From assembly GCA_030180135.1 (NCBI GenBank), contig CM058240.1, forward strand, positions 70,613,581 to 70,677,580: a stretch of DNA of 64,000 nt, given 5' to 3'. The notes beneath the pieces were generated by a model that did no database searches, was not told where the DNA came from, and saw only the letters and a list, made by a program, of their open reading frames with translations. A program made the translations under genes and the position numbers. Below are positions 40,161 to 55,600 of this stretch, in pieces. Position 1 is the stretch's first letter. Each line of letters opens with the position of its first letter. Source of the DNA: Orychophragmus violaceus. Its lineage: Eukaryota; Streptophyta; Magnoliopsida; Brassicales; Brassicaceae.

Positions 40161-43100
40161 TTTGCATGCTCTTAAAGGTAGAATGAGAAGCATGTTATAC
40201 AAGTTTATGTTCGCTTTAAACACCCCTAAGTAACCCTACTAACAGACAAGAAAGAAACTTTGATCTTCTAAAATGTCCTATGAGAATCCTAAACAAAACT
40301 TTTTTACCAAAACTTCTTGAAACATATGTATCATGGATTGGAGAAATTAGGTGAGGTAAGACAACTATAAGTTAGTTTTTGCATGCTCTTAAAGGTAGAA
40401 TGACAAGCATGTTATACAAGTTTTTGTTCACTTTAAACACCCCCCTAAATAACCCTATTAACAGACAAGAAAGAAACTTTGATTTTCTAAAATGTCCTAT
40501 GAGAATCCTAAACAAAACATTTTTACCAAAACTTTTTGAAACATATGTGTCATGGATTGGAGAAATTGGGTGAGGTAAGACAACTATAAGTTAGTTTTTG
40601 CATGCTCTTAAAGGTAGAATGAGAAGCATGTTATACAAGTTTATGTTCACTTTAAACACCCCTAAGTAACCCTACTAACAGACAAGAAAGAAACTTTGAT
40701 CTTCTAAAATGTCCTATGAGAATCCTAAACAAAACTTTTTTACCAAAACTTCTTGAAACATATGTGTCATGGATTAGAGAAATTAGGTGAGGTAAGACAA
40801 CTATAAGTTAGTTTTTGCATGCTCTTAAAGGTAGAATGAGAAGCATGTTATACAAGTTTATGTTCACTTTAAACACCCCTAAGTAACCCTACTAACAGAC
40901 AAGAGAGAAACTTTGATCTTCTAAAATGTCCTATGAGAATCCTAAACAAAACATTTTTACCAAAACTTCTTGAAACATATGTGTCATGGATTAGAGAAAT
41001 TAGGTGAGGTAAGACAACTATAAGTTAGTTTTTGCATGCTCTTAAAGGTAGAATGAGAAGCATGTTATACAAGTTTATGTTCACTTTAAACACCCCTAAG
41101 TAACCCTACTAACAGACAAGAAAGAAACTTTGATCTTCTAAAATGTCCTATGAGAATCCTAAACAAAACTTTTTTACCAAAACTTCTTGAAACATATGTA
41201 TCATGGATTGGAGAAATTAGGTGAGGTAAGACAACTATAAGTTAGTTTTTGCATGCTCTTAAAGGTAGAATGAGAAGCATGTTATACAAGTTTTTGTTCA
41301 CTTTAAACACCCCCTAAATAACCCTATTAACAGACAAGAAAGAAACTTTGATTTTCTAAAATGTCCTATGAGAATCCTAAACAAAACATTTTTACCAAAA
41401 CTTTTTGAAACATATGTGTCATGGATTGGAGAAATTGGGTGAGGTAAGACAACTATAAGTTAGTTTTTGCATGCTCTTAAAGGTAGAATGAGAAGCATGT
41501 TATACAAGTTTATGTTCACTTTAAACACCCCTAAGTAACCCTACTAACAGACAAGAGAGAAACTTTGATCTTCTAAAATGTCCTATGAGTATCCTAAACA
41601 AAACATTTTTACCAAAACTTCTTAAAACATATGTGTCATGGATTAGAGAAATTAGGTGAGGTAAGACAACTATAAGTTAGTTTTTGCATGCTCTTAAAGG
41701 TAGAATGAGAAGCATGTTATACAAGTTTATGTTCACTTTAAACACCCCTAAGTAACCCTACTAACAGACAAGAAAGAAACTTTGATCTTCTAAAATGTCC
41801 TATGAGAATCCTAAACAAAACTTTTTTACCAAAACTTCTTGAAACATATGTGTCATGGATTAGAGAAATTAGGTGAGGTAAGACAACTATAAGTTAGTTT
41901 TTGCATGCTCTTAAAGGTAGAATGAGAAGCATGTTATACAAGTTTATGTTCACTTTAAACACCCCTAAGTAACCCTACTAACAGACAAGAAAGAAACTTT
42001 GATCCTCTAAAATGTCCTATGAGAATCCTAAACAAAACATTTTTACCAAAACTTCTTGAAACATATGTGTCATGGATTAGAGAAATTAGGTGAGGTAAGA
42101 CAACTATAAGTTAGTTTTTGCATGCTCTTAAAGGTAGAATGAGAAGCATGTTATACAAGTTTTTGTTCACTTTAAACACCCCCCTAAATAACCCTATTAA
42201 CAGACAAGAAAGAAACTTTGATTTTCTAAAATGTCCTATGAGAATCCTAAACAAAACATTTTTACCAAAACTTTTTGAAACATATGTGTCATGGATTGGA
42301 GAAATTGGGTGAGGTAAGACAACTATAAGTTAGTTTTTGCATGCTCTTAAAGGTAGAATGAGAAGCATGTTATACAAGTTTATGTTCACTTTAAACACCC
42401 CTAAGTAACCCTACTAACAGACAAGAGAGAAACTTTGATCTTCTAAAATGTCCTATGAGAATCCTAAACAAAACATTTTTACCAAAACTTCTTGAAACAT
42501 ATGTGTCATGGATTAGAGAAATTAGGTGAGGTAAGACAACTATAAGTTAGTTTTTGCATGCTCTTAAAGGTAGAATGAGAAGCATGTTATACAAGTTTAT
42601 GTTCACTTTAAACACCCCTAAGTAACCCTACTAACAGACAAGAGAGAAACTTTGATCTTCTAAAATGTCCTATGAGAATCCTAAACAAAACATTTTTACC
42701 AAAACTTCTTGAAACATATGTGTCATGGATTAGAGAAATTAGGTGAGGTAAGACAACTATAAGTTAGTTTTTGCATGCTCTTAAAGGTAGAATGAGAAGC
42801 ATGTTATACAAGTTTATGTTCACTTTAAACACCCCTAAGTAACCCTACTAACAGACAAGAAAGAAACTTTGATCTTCTAAAATGTCCTATGAGAATCCTA
42901 AACAAAACTTTTTTACCAAAACTTCTTGAAACATATGTATCATGGATTGGAGAAATTAGGTGAGGTAAGACAACTATAAGTTAGTTTTTGCATGCTCTTA
43001 AAGGTAGAATGAGAAGCATGTTATACAAGTTTATGTTCACTTTAAACACCCCTAAGTAACCCTACTAACAAACAAGAGAAAAACTTTGATCTTCTAAAAT

Positions 43101-45161
43101 GTCCTATGAGAATCCTAAACAAAACATTTTTACCAAAACTTCTTGAAACATATGTGTCATGGATTAGAGAAATTAGGTGAGGTAAGACAACTATAAGTTA
43201 GTTTTTGCATGCTCTTAAAGGTAGAATGAGAAGCATGTTATACAAGTTTATGTTCACTTTAAACACCCCTAAGTAACCCTACTAACAGACAAGAAAGAAA
43301 CTTTGATCTTCTAAAATGTCCTATGAGAATCCTAAACAAAACTCTTTTACCAAAACTTCTTGAAACATATGTGTCATGGATTAGAGAAATTAGGTGAGGT
43401 AAGACAACTATAAGTTAGTTTTTGCATGCTCTTAAAGGTAGAATGAGAAGCATGTTATACAAGTTTATGTTCACTTTAAACACCCCTAAGTAACCCTACT
43501 AACAGACAAGAAAGAAACTTTGATCCTCTAAAATGTCCTATGAGAATCATAAACAAAACATTTTTACCAAAACTTCTTGAAACATATGTGTCATGGATTA
43601 GAGAAATTAGGTGAGGTAAGACAACTATAAGTTAGTTTTTGCATGCTCTTAAAGGTAGAATGAGAAGCATGTTATACAAGTTTTTGTTCACTTTAAACAC
43701 CCCCCTAAATAACCCTATTAACAGACAAGAAAGAAACTTTGATTTTCTAAAATGTCCTATGAGAATCCTAAACAAAACATTTTTACCAAAACTTTTTGAA
43801 ACATATGTGTCATGGATTGGAGAAATTGGGTGAGGTAAGACAACTATAAGTTAGTTCTTGCATGCTCTTAAAGGTAGAATGAGAAGCATGTTATACAAGT
43901 TTATGTTCACTTTAAACACCCCAAAGTAACCCTACTAACAGACAAGAGAGAAACTTTGATCTTCTAAAATGTCCTATGAGAATCCTAAACAAAACATTTT
44001 TACCAAAACTTCTTGAAACATATGTGTCATGGATTAGAGAAATTAGGTGAGGTAAGACAACTATAAGTTAGTTTTTGCATGCTCTTAAAGGTAGAATGAG
44101 AAGCATGTTATACAAGTTTATGTTCACTTTAAACACCCCTAAGTAACCCTACTAACAGACAAGAGAGAAACTTTGATCTTCTAAAATGTCCTATGAGAAT
44201 CCTAAACAAAACATTTTTACCAAAACTTCTTGAAACATATGTGTCATGGATTAGAGAAATTAGGTGAGGTAAGACAACTATAAGTTAGTTTTTGCATGCT
44301 CTTAAAGGTAGAATGAGAAGCATGTTATACAAGTTTATGTTCACTTTAAACACCCCTAAGTAACCCTACTAACAGACAAGAAAGAAACTTTGATCTTCTA
44401 AAATGTCCTATGAGAATCCTAAACAAAACTTTTTTACCAAAACTTCTTGAAACATATGTATCATGGATTGGAGAAATTAGGTGAGGTAAGACAACTATAA
44501 GTTAGTTTTTGCATGCTCTTAAAGGTAGAATGAGAAGCATGTTATACAAGTTTTTGTTCACTTTAAACACCCCCCTAAATAACCCTATTAACAGACAAGA
44601 AAGAAACTTTGATTTTCTAAAATGTCCTATGAGAATCCTAAACAAAACATTTTTACCAAAACTTTTTGAAACATATGTGTCATGGATTGGAGAAATTGGG
44701 TGAGGTAAGACAACTATAAGTTAGTTTTTGCATGCTCTTAAAGGTAGAATGAGAAGCATGTTATACAAGTTTATGTTCACTTTAAACACCCCTAAGTAAC
44801 CCTACTAACAGACAAGAGAGAAACTTTGATCTTCTAAAATGTCCTATGAGAATCCTAAACAAAACATTTTTACCAAAACTTCTTGAAACATATGTGTCAT
44901 GGATTAGAGAAATTAGGTGAGGTAAGACAACTATAAGTTAGTTTTTGCATGCTCTTAAAGGTAGAATGAGAAGCATGTTATACAAGTTTATGTTCACTTT
45001 AAACACCCCTAAGTAACCCTACTAACAGACAAGAAAGAAACTTTGATCTTCTAAAATGTCCTATGAGAATCCTAAACAAAACTTTTTTACCAAAACTTCT
45101 TGAAACATATGTATCATGGATTGGAGAAATTAGGTGAGGTAAGACAACTATAAGTTAGTTT

Positions 45162-48100
45162 TTGCATGCTCTTAAAGGTAGAATGAGAAGCATGTTATAC
45201 AAGTTTTTGTTCACTTTAAACACCCCCCTAAATAACCCTATTAACAGACAAGAAAGAAACTTTGATTTTCTAAAATGTCCTATGAGAATCCTAAACAAAA
45301 CATTTTTACCAAAACATTTTGAAACATATGTGTCATGGATTGGAGAAATTGGGTGAGGTAAGACAACTATAAGTTAGTTTTTGCATGCTCTTAAAGGTAG
45401 AATGAGAAGCATGTTATACAAGTTTATGTTCACTTTAAACACCCCTAAGTAACCCTACTAACAGACAAGAAAGAAACTTTGATCTTCTAAAATGTCCTAT
45501 GAGAATCCTAAACAAAACTTTTTTACCAAAACTTCTTGAAACATATGTGTCATGGATTAGAGAAATTAGGTGAGGTAAGACAACTATAAGTTAGTTTTTG
45601 CATGCTCTTAAAGGTAGAATGAGAAGCATGTTATACAAGTTTTTGTTCACTTTAAACACCCCCCTAAATAACCCTATTAACTGACAAGAAAGAAACTTTG
45701 ATCTTCTAAAATGTCCTATGAGAATCCTAAACAAAACATTTTTACCAAAATTTCTTGAAACATATGTGTCATGGATTGGAGAAATTAGGTGAGGTAAGAC
45801 AACTATAAGATAGTTTTTGTATGCTCTTAAAGGAAGAATGACAAGAATGTTATACAAGTTTATGTTCTTTTAAACACCCCTAAGTAACACTACTAACAGA
45901 CAAGAAAGAAACTTTGATCTTCTAAAATATCCTATGAGAATCCTAAACAAAACATTTTTACCAAAACTTTTTGAAACATATGTGTCATGGATTGGAGAAA
46001 TTGGGTGAGGTAAGACAACTATAAGTTAGTTTTTGCATGCTCTTAAAGGTAGAATGAGAAGCATGTTATACAAGTTTATGTTCACTTTAAACACCCCTAA
46101 GTAACCCTACTAACAGACAAGAGAGAAACTTTGATCTTCTAAAATGTCCTATGAGAATCCTAAACAAAACATTTTTACCAAAACTTCTTGAAACATATGT
46201 GTCATGGATTAGAGAAATTAGGTGAGGTAAGACAACTATAAGTTAGTTTTTGCATGCTTTTAAAGGTAGAATGAGAAGCATGTTATACAAGTTTATGTTC
46301 ACTTTAAACACCCCTAAGTAACCCTACTAACAGACAAGAGAGAAACTTTGATCTTCTAAAATGTCCTATGAGAATCCTAAACAAAACATTTTTACCAAAA
46401 CTTCTTGAAACATATGTGTCATGGATTAGAGAAATTAGGTGAGGTAAGACAACTATAAGTTAGTTTTTGCATGCTCTTAAAGGTAGAATGAGAAGCATGT
46501 TATACAAGTTTATGTTCACTTTAAACACCCCTAAGTAACCCTACTAACAGACAAGAAAGAAACTTTGATCTTCTAAAATGTCCTATGAGAATCCTAAACA
46601 AAACTTTTTTACCAAAACTTCTTGAAACATATGTATCATGGATTGGAGAAATTAGGTGAGGTAAGACAACTATAAGTTAGTTTTTGCATGCTCTTAAAGG
46701 TAAAATGAGAAGCATGTTATACAAGTTTTTGTTCACTTTAAACACCCCCCCTAAATAACCCTATTAACAGACAAGAAAGAAACTTTGATTTTCTAAAATG
46801 TCCTATGAGAATCCTAAACAAAACATTTTAACCAAAACTTTTTGAAACATATGTGTCATGGATTGGAGAAATTGGGTGAGGTAAGACAACTATAAGTTAG
46901 TTTTTGCATGCTCTTAAAGGTAGAATGAGAAGCATGTTATACAAGTTTATGTTCACTTTAAACACCCCTAAGTAACCCTACAAACAGACAAGAGAGAAAC
47001 TTTGATCTTCTAAAATGTCCTATGAGAATCCTAAACAAAACATTTTTACCAAAACTTCTTGAAACATATGTGTCATGGATTAGAGAAATTAGGTGAGGTA
47101 AGACAACTATAAGTTAGTTTTTGCATGCTCTTAAAGGTAGAATGAGAAGCATGTTATACAAGTTTATGTTCACTTTAAACACCCCTAAGTAACCCTACTA
47201 ACAGACAAGAGAGAAACTTTGATCTTCTAAAATGTCCTATGAGAATCCTAAACAAAACATTTTTACCAAAACTTCTTGAAACATATGTGTCATGGATTAG
47301 AGAAATTAGGTGAGGTAAGACAACTATAAGTTAGTTTTTGCATGCTCTTAACGGTAGAATGAGAAGCATGTTATACAAGTTTATGTTCACTTTAAACACC
47401 CCTAAGTAACCCTACTAACAGACAAGAAAGAAACTTTGATCTTCTAAAATGTCCTATGAGAATCCTAAACAAAACTTTTTTACCAAAACTTCTTGAAACA
47501 TATGTATCATGGATTGGAGAAATTAGGTGAGGTAAGACAACTATAAGTTAGTTTTTGCATGCTCTTAAAGGTAGAATGAGAAGCATGTTATACAAGTTTT
47601 TGTTCACTTTAAACACCCCCCTAAATAACCCTATTAACAGACAAGAAAGAAACTTTGATTTTCTAAAATGTCCTATGAGAATCCTAAACAAAACATTTTT
47701 ACCAAAACTTTTTGAAAAATATGTGTCATGGATTGGAGAAATTGGGTGAGGTAAGACAACTATAAGTTAGTTTTTGCATGCTCTTAAAGGTAGAATGAGA
47801 AGCATGTTATACAAGTTTATGTTCACTTTAAACACCCCTAAGTAACCCTACTAACAGACAAGAAAGAAACTTTGATCTTCTAAAATGTCCTATGAGAATC
47901 CTAAACAAAACATTTTTACCAAAACTTCTTGAAACATATGTGTCATGGATTAGAGAAATTAGGTGAGGTAAGACAACTATAAGTTAGTTTTTGCATGCTC
48001 TTAAAGGTAGAATGAGAAGCATGTTATACAAGTTTTTGTTCACTTTAAACACCCCCCTAAATAACCCTATTAACAGACAAGAAAGAAACTTTGATTTTCT

Positions 48101-50819
48101 AAAATGTCCTATGAGAATCCTAAACAAAACATTTTTACCAAAACATTTTGAAACATATGTGTCATGGATTGGAGAAATTGGGTGAGGTAAGACAACTATA
48201 AGTTAGTTTTTGCATGCTCTTAAAGGTAGAATGAGAAGCATGTTATACAAGTTTATGTTCACTTTAAACACCCCTAAGTAACCCTACTAACAGACAAGAA
48301 AGAAACTTTGATCTTCTAAAATGTCCTATGAGAATCCTAAACAAAACTTTTTTACCAAAACTTCTTGAAACATATGTGTCATGGATTAGAGAAATTAGGT
48401 GAGGTAAGACAACTATAAGTTAGTTTTTGCATGCTCTTAAAGGTAGAATGAGAAGCATGTTATACAAGTTTTTGTTCACTTTAAACACCCCCCTAAATAA
48501 CCCTATTAACTGACAAGAAAGAAACTTTGATCTTCTAAAATGTCCTATGAGAATCCTAAACAAAACATTTTTACCAAAATTTCTTGAAACATATGTGTCA
48601 TGGATTGGAGAAATTAGGTGAGGTAAGACAACTATAAGATAGTTTTTGTATGCTCTTAAAGGAAGAATGACAAGAATGTTATACAAGTTTATGTTCTTTT
48701 AAACACCCCTAAGTAACACTACTAACAGACAAGAAAGAAACTTTGATCTTCTAAAATATCCTATGAGAATCCTAAACAAAACATTTTTACCAAAACTTTT
48801 TGAAACATATGTGTCATGGATTGGAGAAATTGGGTGAGGTAAGACAACTATAAGTTAGTTTTTGCATGCTCTTAAAGGTAGAATGAGAAGCATGTTATAC
48901 AAGTTTATGTTCACTTTAAACACCCCTAAGTAACCCTACTAACAGACAAGAGAGAAACTTTGATCTTCTAAAATGTCCTATGAGAATCCTAAACAAAACA
49001 TTTTTACCAAAACTTCTTGAAACATATGTGTCATGGATTAGAGAAATTAGGTGAGGTAAGACAACTATAAGTTAGTTTTTGCATGCTCTTAAAGGTAGAA
49101 TGAGAAGCATGTTATACAAGTTTATGTTCACTTTAAATACCCCTAAGTAACCCTACTAACAGACAAGAGAGAAACTTTGATCTTCTAAAATGTCCTATGA
49201 GAATCCTAAACAAAACATTTTTACCAAAACTTCTTGAAACATATGTGTCATGGATTAGAGAAATTAGGTGAGGTAAGACAACTATAAGTTAGTTTTTGCA
49301 TGCTCTTAAAGGTAGAATGAGAAGCATGTTATACAAGTTTATGTTCACTTTAAACACCCCTAAGTAACCCTACTAACAGACAAGAAAGAAACTTTGATCT
49401 TCTAAAATGTCCTATGAGAATCCTAAACAAAACTTTTTTACCAAAACTTCTTGAAACATATGTATCATGGATTGGAGAAATTAGGTGAGGTAAGACAACT
49501 ATAAGTTAGTTTTTGCATGCTCTTAAAGGTAAAATGAGAAGCATGTTATACAAGTTTTTGTTCACTTTAAACACCCCCCTAAATAACCCTATTAACAGAC
49601 AAGAAAGAAACTTTGATTTTCTAAAATGTCCTATGAGAATCCTAAACAAAACATTTTAACCAAAACTTTTTGAAACATATGTGTCATGGATTGGAGAAAT
49701 TGGGTGAGGTAAGACAACTATAAGTTAGTTTTTGCATGCTCTTAAAGGTAGAATGAGAAGCATGTTATACAAGTTTATGTTCACTTTAAACACCCCTAAG
49801 TAACCCTACAAACAGACAAGAGAGAAACTTTGATCTTCTAAAATGTCCTATGAGAATCCTAAACAAAACATTTTTACCAAAACTTCTTGAAACATATGTG
49901 TCATGGATTAGAGAAATTAGGTGAGGTAAGACAACTATAAGTTAGTTTTTGCATGCTCTTAAAGGTAGAATGAGAAGCATGTTATACAAGTTTATGTTCA
50001 CTTTAAACACCCCTAAGTAACCCTACTAACAGACAAGAGAGAAACTTTGATCTTCTAAAATGTCCTATGAGAATCCTAAACAAAACATTTTTACCAAAAC
50101 TTCTTGAAACATATGTGTCATGGATTAGAGAAATTAGGTGAGGTAAGACAACTATAAGTTAGTTTTTGCATGCTCTTAACGGTAGAATGAGAAGCATGTT
50201 ATACAAGTTTATGTTCACTTTAAACACCCCTAAGTAACCCTACTAACAGACAAGAAAGAAACTTTGATCTTCTAAAATGTCCTATGAGAATCCTAAACAA
50301 AACTTTTTTACCAAAACTTCTTGAAACATATGTATCATGGATTGGAGAAATTAGGTGAGGTAAGACAACTATAAGTTAGTTTTTGCATGCTCTTAAAGGT
50401 AGAATGAGAAGCATGTTATACAAGTTTTTGTTCACTTTAAACACCCCCCTAAATAACCCTATTAACAGACAAGAAAGAAACTTTGATTTTCTAAAATGTC
50501 CTATGAGAATCCTAAACAAAACATTTTTACCAAAACTTTTTGAAAAATATGTGTCATGGATTGGAGAAATTGGGTGAGGTAAGACAACTATAAGTTAGTT
50601 TTTGCATGCTCTTAAAGGTAGAATGAGAAGCATGTTATACAAGTTTATGTTCACTTTAAACACCCCTAAGTAACCCTACTAACAGACAAGAGAGAAACTT
50701 TGATCTTCTAAAATGTCCTATGAGAATCCTAAACAAAATATTTTTACCAAAACTTCTTGAAACATATGTGTCATGGATTAGAGAAATTAGGTGAGGTAAG
50801 ACAACTATAAGTTAGTTTT
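45162..50819 (+). repeat. Tandem duplication of 13 monomers (2829-bp period)
   Basis: Two adjacent copies share many private changes at offset 2829: AAAACATTTTGAAACATATG near 45312/48141, TTAACTGACAAG near 45678/48507, the divergent AAGATAG...GTATGC monomer near 45808/48637, ATTTTAACC near 46827/49656, TACAAACAGAC near 46979/49808 and TTAACGG near 47349/50178. One extra C in the first copy (near 46746) makes later offsets 2828. Confidence 0.85.
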
Positions 50820-52759
50820 TGCATGCTCTTAAAGGTAGAATGAGAAGCATGTTATACAAGTTTATGTTCACTTTAAACACCCCTAAGTAACCCTACTAAC
50901 AGACAAGAAAGAAACTTTGATCTTCTAAAATGTCCTATGAGAATCCTAAACAAAACTTTTTTACCAAAACTTCTTGAAACATATGTATCATGGATTGGAG
51001 AAATTGGGTGAGGTAAGACAACTATAAGTTAGTTTTTGCATGCTCTTAAAGGTAGAATGAGAAGCATGTTATACAAGTTTATGTTCACTTTAAACACCCC
51101 TAAGTAACCCTACTAACAGACAAGAGAGAAACTTTGATCTTCTAAAATGTCCTATGAGAATCCTAAACAAAACATTTTTACCAAAACTTCTTGAAACATA
51201 TGTGTCATGGATTAGAGAAATTAGGTGAGGTAAGACAACTATAAGTTAGTTTTTGCATGCTCTTAAAGGTAGAATGAGAAGCATGTTATACAAGTTTATG
51301 TTCACTTTAAACACCCCTAAGTAACCCTACTAACAGACAAGAGAGAAACTTTGATCTTCTAAAATGTCCTATGAGAATCCTAAACAAAACATTTTTACCA
51401 AAACTTCTTGAAACATATGTGTCATGGATTAGAGAAATTAGGTGAGGTAAGACAACTATAAGTTAGTTTTTGCATGCTCTTAAAGGTAGAATGAGAAGCA
51501 TGTTATACAAGTTTATGTTCACTTTAAACACCCCTAAGTAACCCTACTAACAGACAAGAGAGAAACTTTGATCTTCTAAAATGTCCTATGAGAATCCTAA
51601 ACAAAACATTTTTACCAAAACTTCTTGAAACATATGTGTCATGGATTAGAGAAATTAGGTGAGGTAAGACAACTATAAGTTAGTTTTTGCATGCTCTTAA
51701 AGGTAGAATGAGAAGCATGTTATACAAGTTTATGTTCACTTTAAATACCCCTAAGTAACCCTACTAACAGACAAGAGAGAAACTTTGATCTTCTAAAATG
51801 TCCTATGAGAATCCTAAACAAAACTTTTTTACCAAAACTTCTTGAAACATATGTATCATGGATTGGAGAAATTAGGTGAGGTAAGACAACTATAAGTTAG
51901 TTTTTGCATGCTCTTAAAGGTAAAATGAGAAGCATGTTATACAAGTTTTTGTTCACTTTAAACACCCCCCTAAATAACCCTATTAACAGACAAGAAAGAA
52001 ACTTTGATTTTCTAAAATGTCCTATGAGAATCCTAAACAAAACATTTTTACCAAAACTTTTTGAAACATATGTGTCATGGATTGGAGAAATTGGGTGAGG
52101 TAAGACAACTATAAGTTAGTTTTTGCATGCTCTTAAAGGTAGAATGAGAAGCATGTTATACAAGTTTATGTTCACTTTAAACACCCCTAAGTAACCCTAC
52201 TAACAGACAAGAGAGAAACTTTGATCTTCTAAAATGTCCTATGAGAATCCTAAACAAAACATTTTTACCAAAACTTCTTGAAACATATGTGTCATGGATT
52301 AGAGAAATTAGGTGAGGTAAGACAACTATAAGTTAGTTTTTGCATGCTCTTAAAGGTAGAATGAGAAGCATGTTATACAAGTTTATGTTCACTTTAAACA
52401 CCCCTAAGTAACCCTACTAACAGACAAGAGAGAAACTTTGATCTTCTAAAATGTCCTATGAGAATCCTAAACAAAACATTTTTACCAAAACTTCTTGAAA
52501 CATATGTGTCATGGATTAGAGAAATTAGGTGAGGTAAGACAACTATAAGTTAGTTTTTGCATGCTCTTAAAGGTAGAATGAGAAGCATGTTATACAAGTT
52601 TATGTTCACTTTAAACACCCCTAAGTAACCCTACTAACAGACAAGAGAGAAACTTTGATCTTCTAAAATGTCCTATGAGAATCCTAAACAAAACATTTTT
52701 ACCAAAACTTCTTGAAACATATGTGTCATGGATTAGAGAAATTAGGTGAGGTAAGACAA

Positions 52760-55600
52760 CTATAAGTTAGTTTTTGCATGCTCTTAAAGGTAGAATGAGA
52801 AGCATGTTATACAAGTTTATGTTCACTTTAAATACCCCTAAGTAACCCTACTAACAGACAAGAGAGAAACTTTGATCTTCTAAAATGTCCTATGAGAATC
52901 CTAAACAAAACATTTTTACCAAAACTTCTTGAAACATATGTGTCATGGATTAGAGAAATTAGGTGAGGTAAGACAACTATAAGTTAGTTTTTGCATGCTC
53001 TTAAAGGTAGAATGAGAAGCATGTTATACAAGTTTATGTTCACTTTAAACACCCCTAAGTAACCCTACTAACAGACAAGAAAGAAACTTTGATCTTCTAA
53101 AATGTCCTATGAGAATCCTAAACAAAACTTTTTTACCAAAACTTTTTGAAACATATGTGTCATGGATTGGAGAAATTGGGTGAGGTAAGACAACTATAAG
53201 TTAGTTTTTGCATGCTCTTAAAGGTAGAATGAGAAGCATGTTATACAAGTTTATGTTCACTTTAAATACCCCTAAGTAACCCTACTAACAGACAAGAGAG
53301 AAACTTTGATCTTCTAAAATGTCCTATGAGAATCCTAAACAAAACATTTTTACCAAAACTTCTTGAAACATATGTATCATGGATTGGAGAAATTAGGTGA
53401 GGTAAGACAACTATAAGTTAGTTTTTGCATGCTCTTAAAGGTAAAATGAGAAGCATGTTATACAAGTTTTTGTTCACTTTAAACACCCCCCTAAATAACC
53501 CTATTAACAGACAAGAAAGAAACTTTGATTTTCTAAAATGTCCTATGAGAATCCTAAACAAAACATTTTTACCAAAACTTTTTGAAACATATGTGTCATG
53601 GATTGGAGAAATTGGGTGAGGTAAGACAACTATAAGTTAGTTTTTGCATGCTCTTAAAGGTAGAATGAGAAGCATGTTATACAAGTTTATGTTCACTTTA
53701 AACACCCCTAAGTAACCCTACTAACAGACAAGAGAGAAACTTTGATCTTCTAAAATGTCCTATGAGAATCCTAAACAAAACATTTTTACCAAAACTTCTT
53801 GAAACATATGTATCATGGATTGGAGAAATTAGGTGAGGTAAGACAACTATAAGTTAGTTTTTGCATGCTCTTAAAGGTAAAATGAGAAGCATGTTATACA
53901 AGTTTTTGTTCACTTTAAACACCCCCCTAAATAACCCTACTAACAGACAAGAAAGAAACTTTGATTTTCTAAAATGTCCTATGAGAATCCTAAACAAAAC
54001 ATTTTTACCAAAACTTTTTGAAACATATGTGTCATGGATTGGAGAAATTGGGTGAGGTAAGACAACTATAAGTTAGTTTTTGCATGCTCTTAAAGGTAGA
54101 ATGAGAAGCATGTTATACAAGTTTATGTTCACTTTAAACACCCCTAAGTAACCCTACTAACAGACAAGAGAGAAACTTTGATCTTCTAAAATGTCCTATG
54201 AGAATCCTAAACAAAACATTTTTACCAAAACTTCTTGAAACATATGTGTCATGGATTAGAGAAATTAGGTGAGGTAAGACAACTATAAGTTAGTTTTTGC
54301 ATGCTCTTAAAGGTAGAATGAGAAGCATGTTATACAAGTTTATGTTCACTTTAAACACCCCTAAGTAACCCTACTAACAGACAAGAGAGAAACTTTGATC
54401 TTCTAAAATGTCCTATGAGAATCCTAAACAAAACATTTTTACCAAAACTTCTTGAAACATATGTGTCATGGATTAGAGAAATTAGGTGAGGTAAGACAAC
54501 TATAAGTTAGTTTTTGCATGCTCTTAAAGGTAGAATGAGAAGCATGTTATACAAGTTTATGTTCACTTTAAATACCCCTAAGTAACCCTACTAACAGACA
54601 AGAGAGAAACTTTGATCTTCTAAAATGTCCTATGAGAATCCTAAACAAAACATTTTTACCAAAACTTCTTGAAACATATGTGTCATGGATTAGAGAAATT
54701 AGGTGAGGTAAGACAACTATAAGTTAGTTTTTGCATGCTCTTAAAGGTAGAATGAGAAGCATGTTATACAAGTTTATGTTCACTTTAAACACCCCTAAGT
54801 AACCCTACTAACAGACAAGAAAGAAACTTTGATCTTCTAAAATGTCCTATGAGAATCCTAAACAAAACTTTTTTACCAAAACTTTTTGAAACATATGTGT
54901 CATGGATTGGAGAAATTGGGTGAGGTAAGACAACTATAAGTTAGTTTTTGCATGCTCTTAAAGGTAGAATGAGAAGCATGTTATACAAGTTTATGTTCAC
55001 TTTAAATACCCCTAAGTAACCCTACTAACAGACAAGAGAGAAACTTTGATCTTCTAAAATGTCCTATGAGAATCCTAAACAAAACATTTTTACCAAAACT
55101 TCTTGAAACATATGTATCATGGATTGGAGAAATTAGGTGAGGTAAGACAACTATAAGTTAGTTTTTGCATGCTCTTAAAGGTAAAATGAGAAGCATGTTA
55201 TACAAGTTTTTGTTCACTTTAAACACCCCCCTAAATAACCCTATTAACAGACAAGAAAGAAACTTTGATTTTCTAAAATGTCCTATGAGAATCCTAAACA
55301 AAACATTTTTACCAAAACTTTTTGAAACATATGTGTCATGGATTGGAGAAATTGGGTGAGGTAAGACAACTATAAGTTAGTTTTTGCATGCTCTTAAAGG
55401 TAGAATGAGAAGCATGTTATACAAGTTTATGTTCACTTTAAACACCCCTAAGTAACCCTACTAACAGACAAGAGAGAAACTTTGATCTTCTAAAATGTCC
55501 TATGAGAATCCTAAACAAAACATTTTTACCAAAACTTCTTGAAACATATGTATCATGGATTGGAGAAATTAGGTGAGGTAAGACAACTATAAGTTAGTTT
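52760..55600 (+). repeat. Higher-order repeat, 1740-bp period (8 monomers)
   Basis: TTTAAATACCCC variants near 52833 and 53268 recur near 54573 and 55008, and type A monomers with GGTAAAATG at 53425 and 53861 recur at 55165 and 55601. The monomer order between them is the same. Confidence 0.75.

Noticed and set aside
45591..45857. 88-codon minus-strand frames at 45591, 48420 and 59944
   Set aside because: They span the border between two satellite monomers and recur only where that monomer pair was duplicated; no protein signature.
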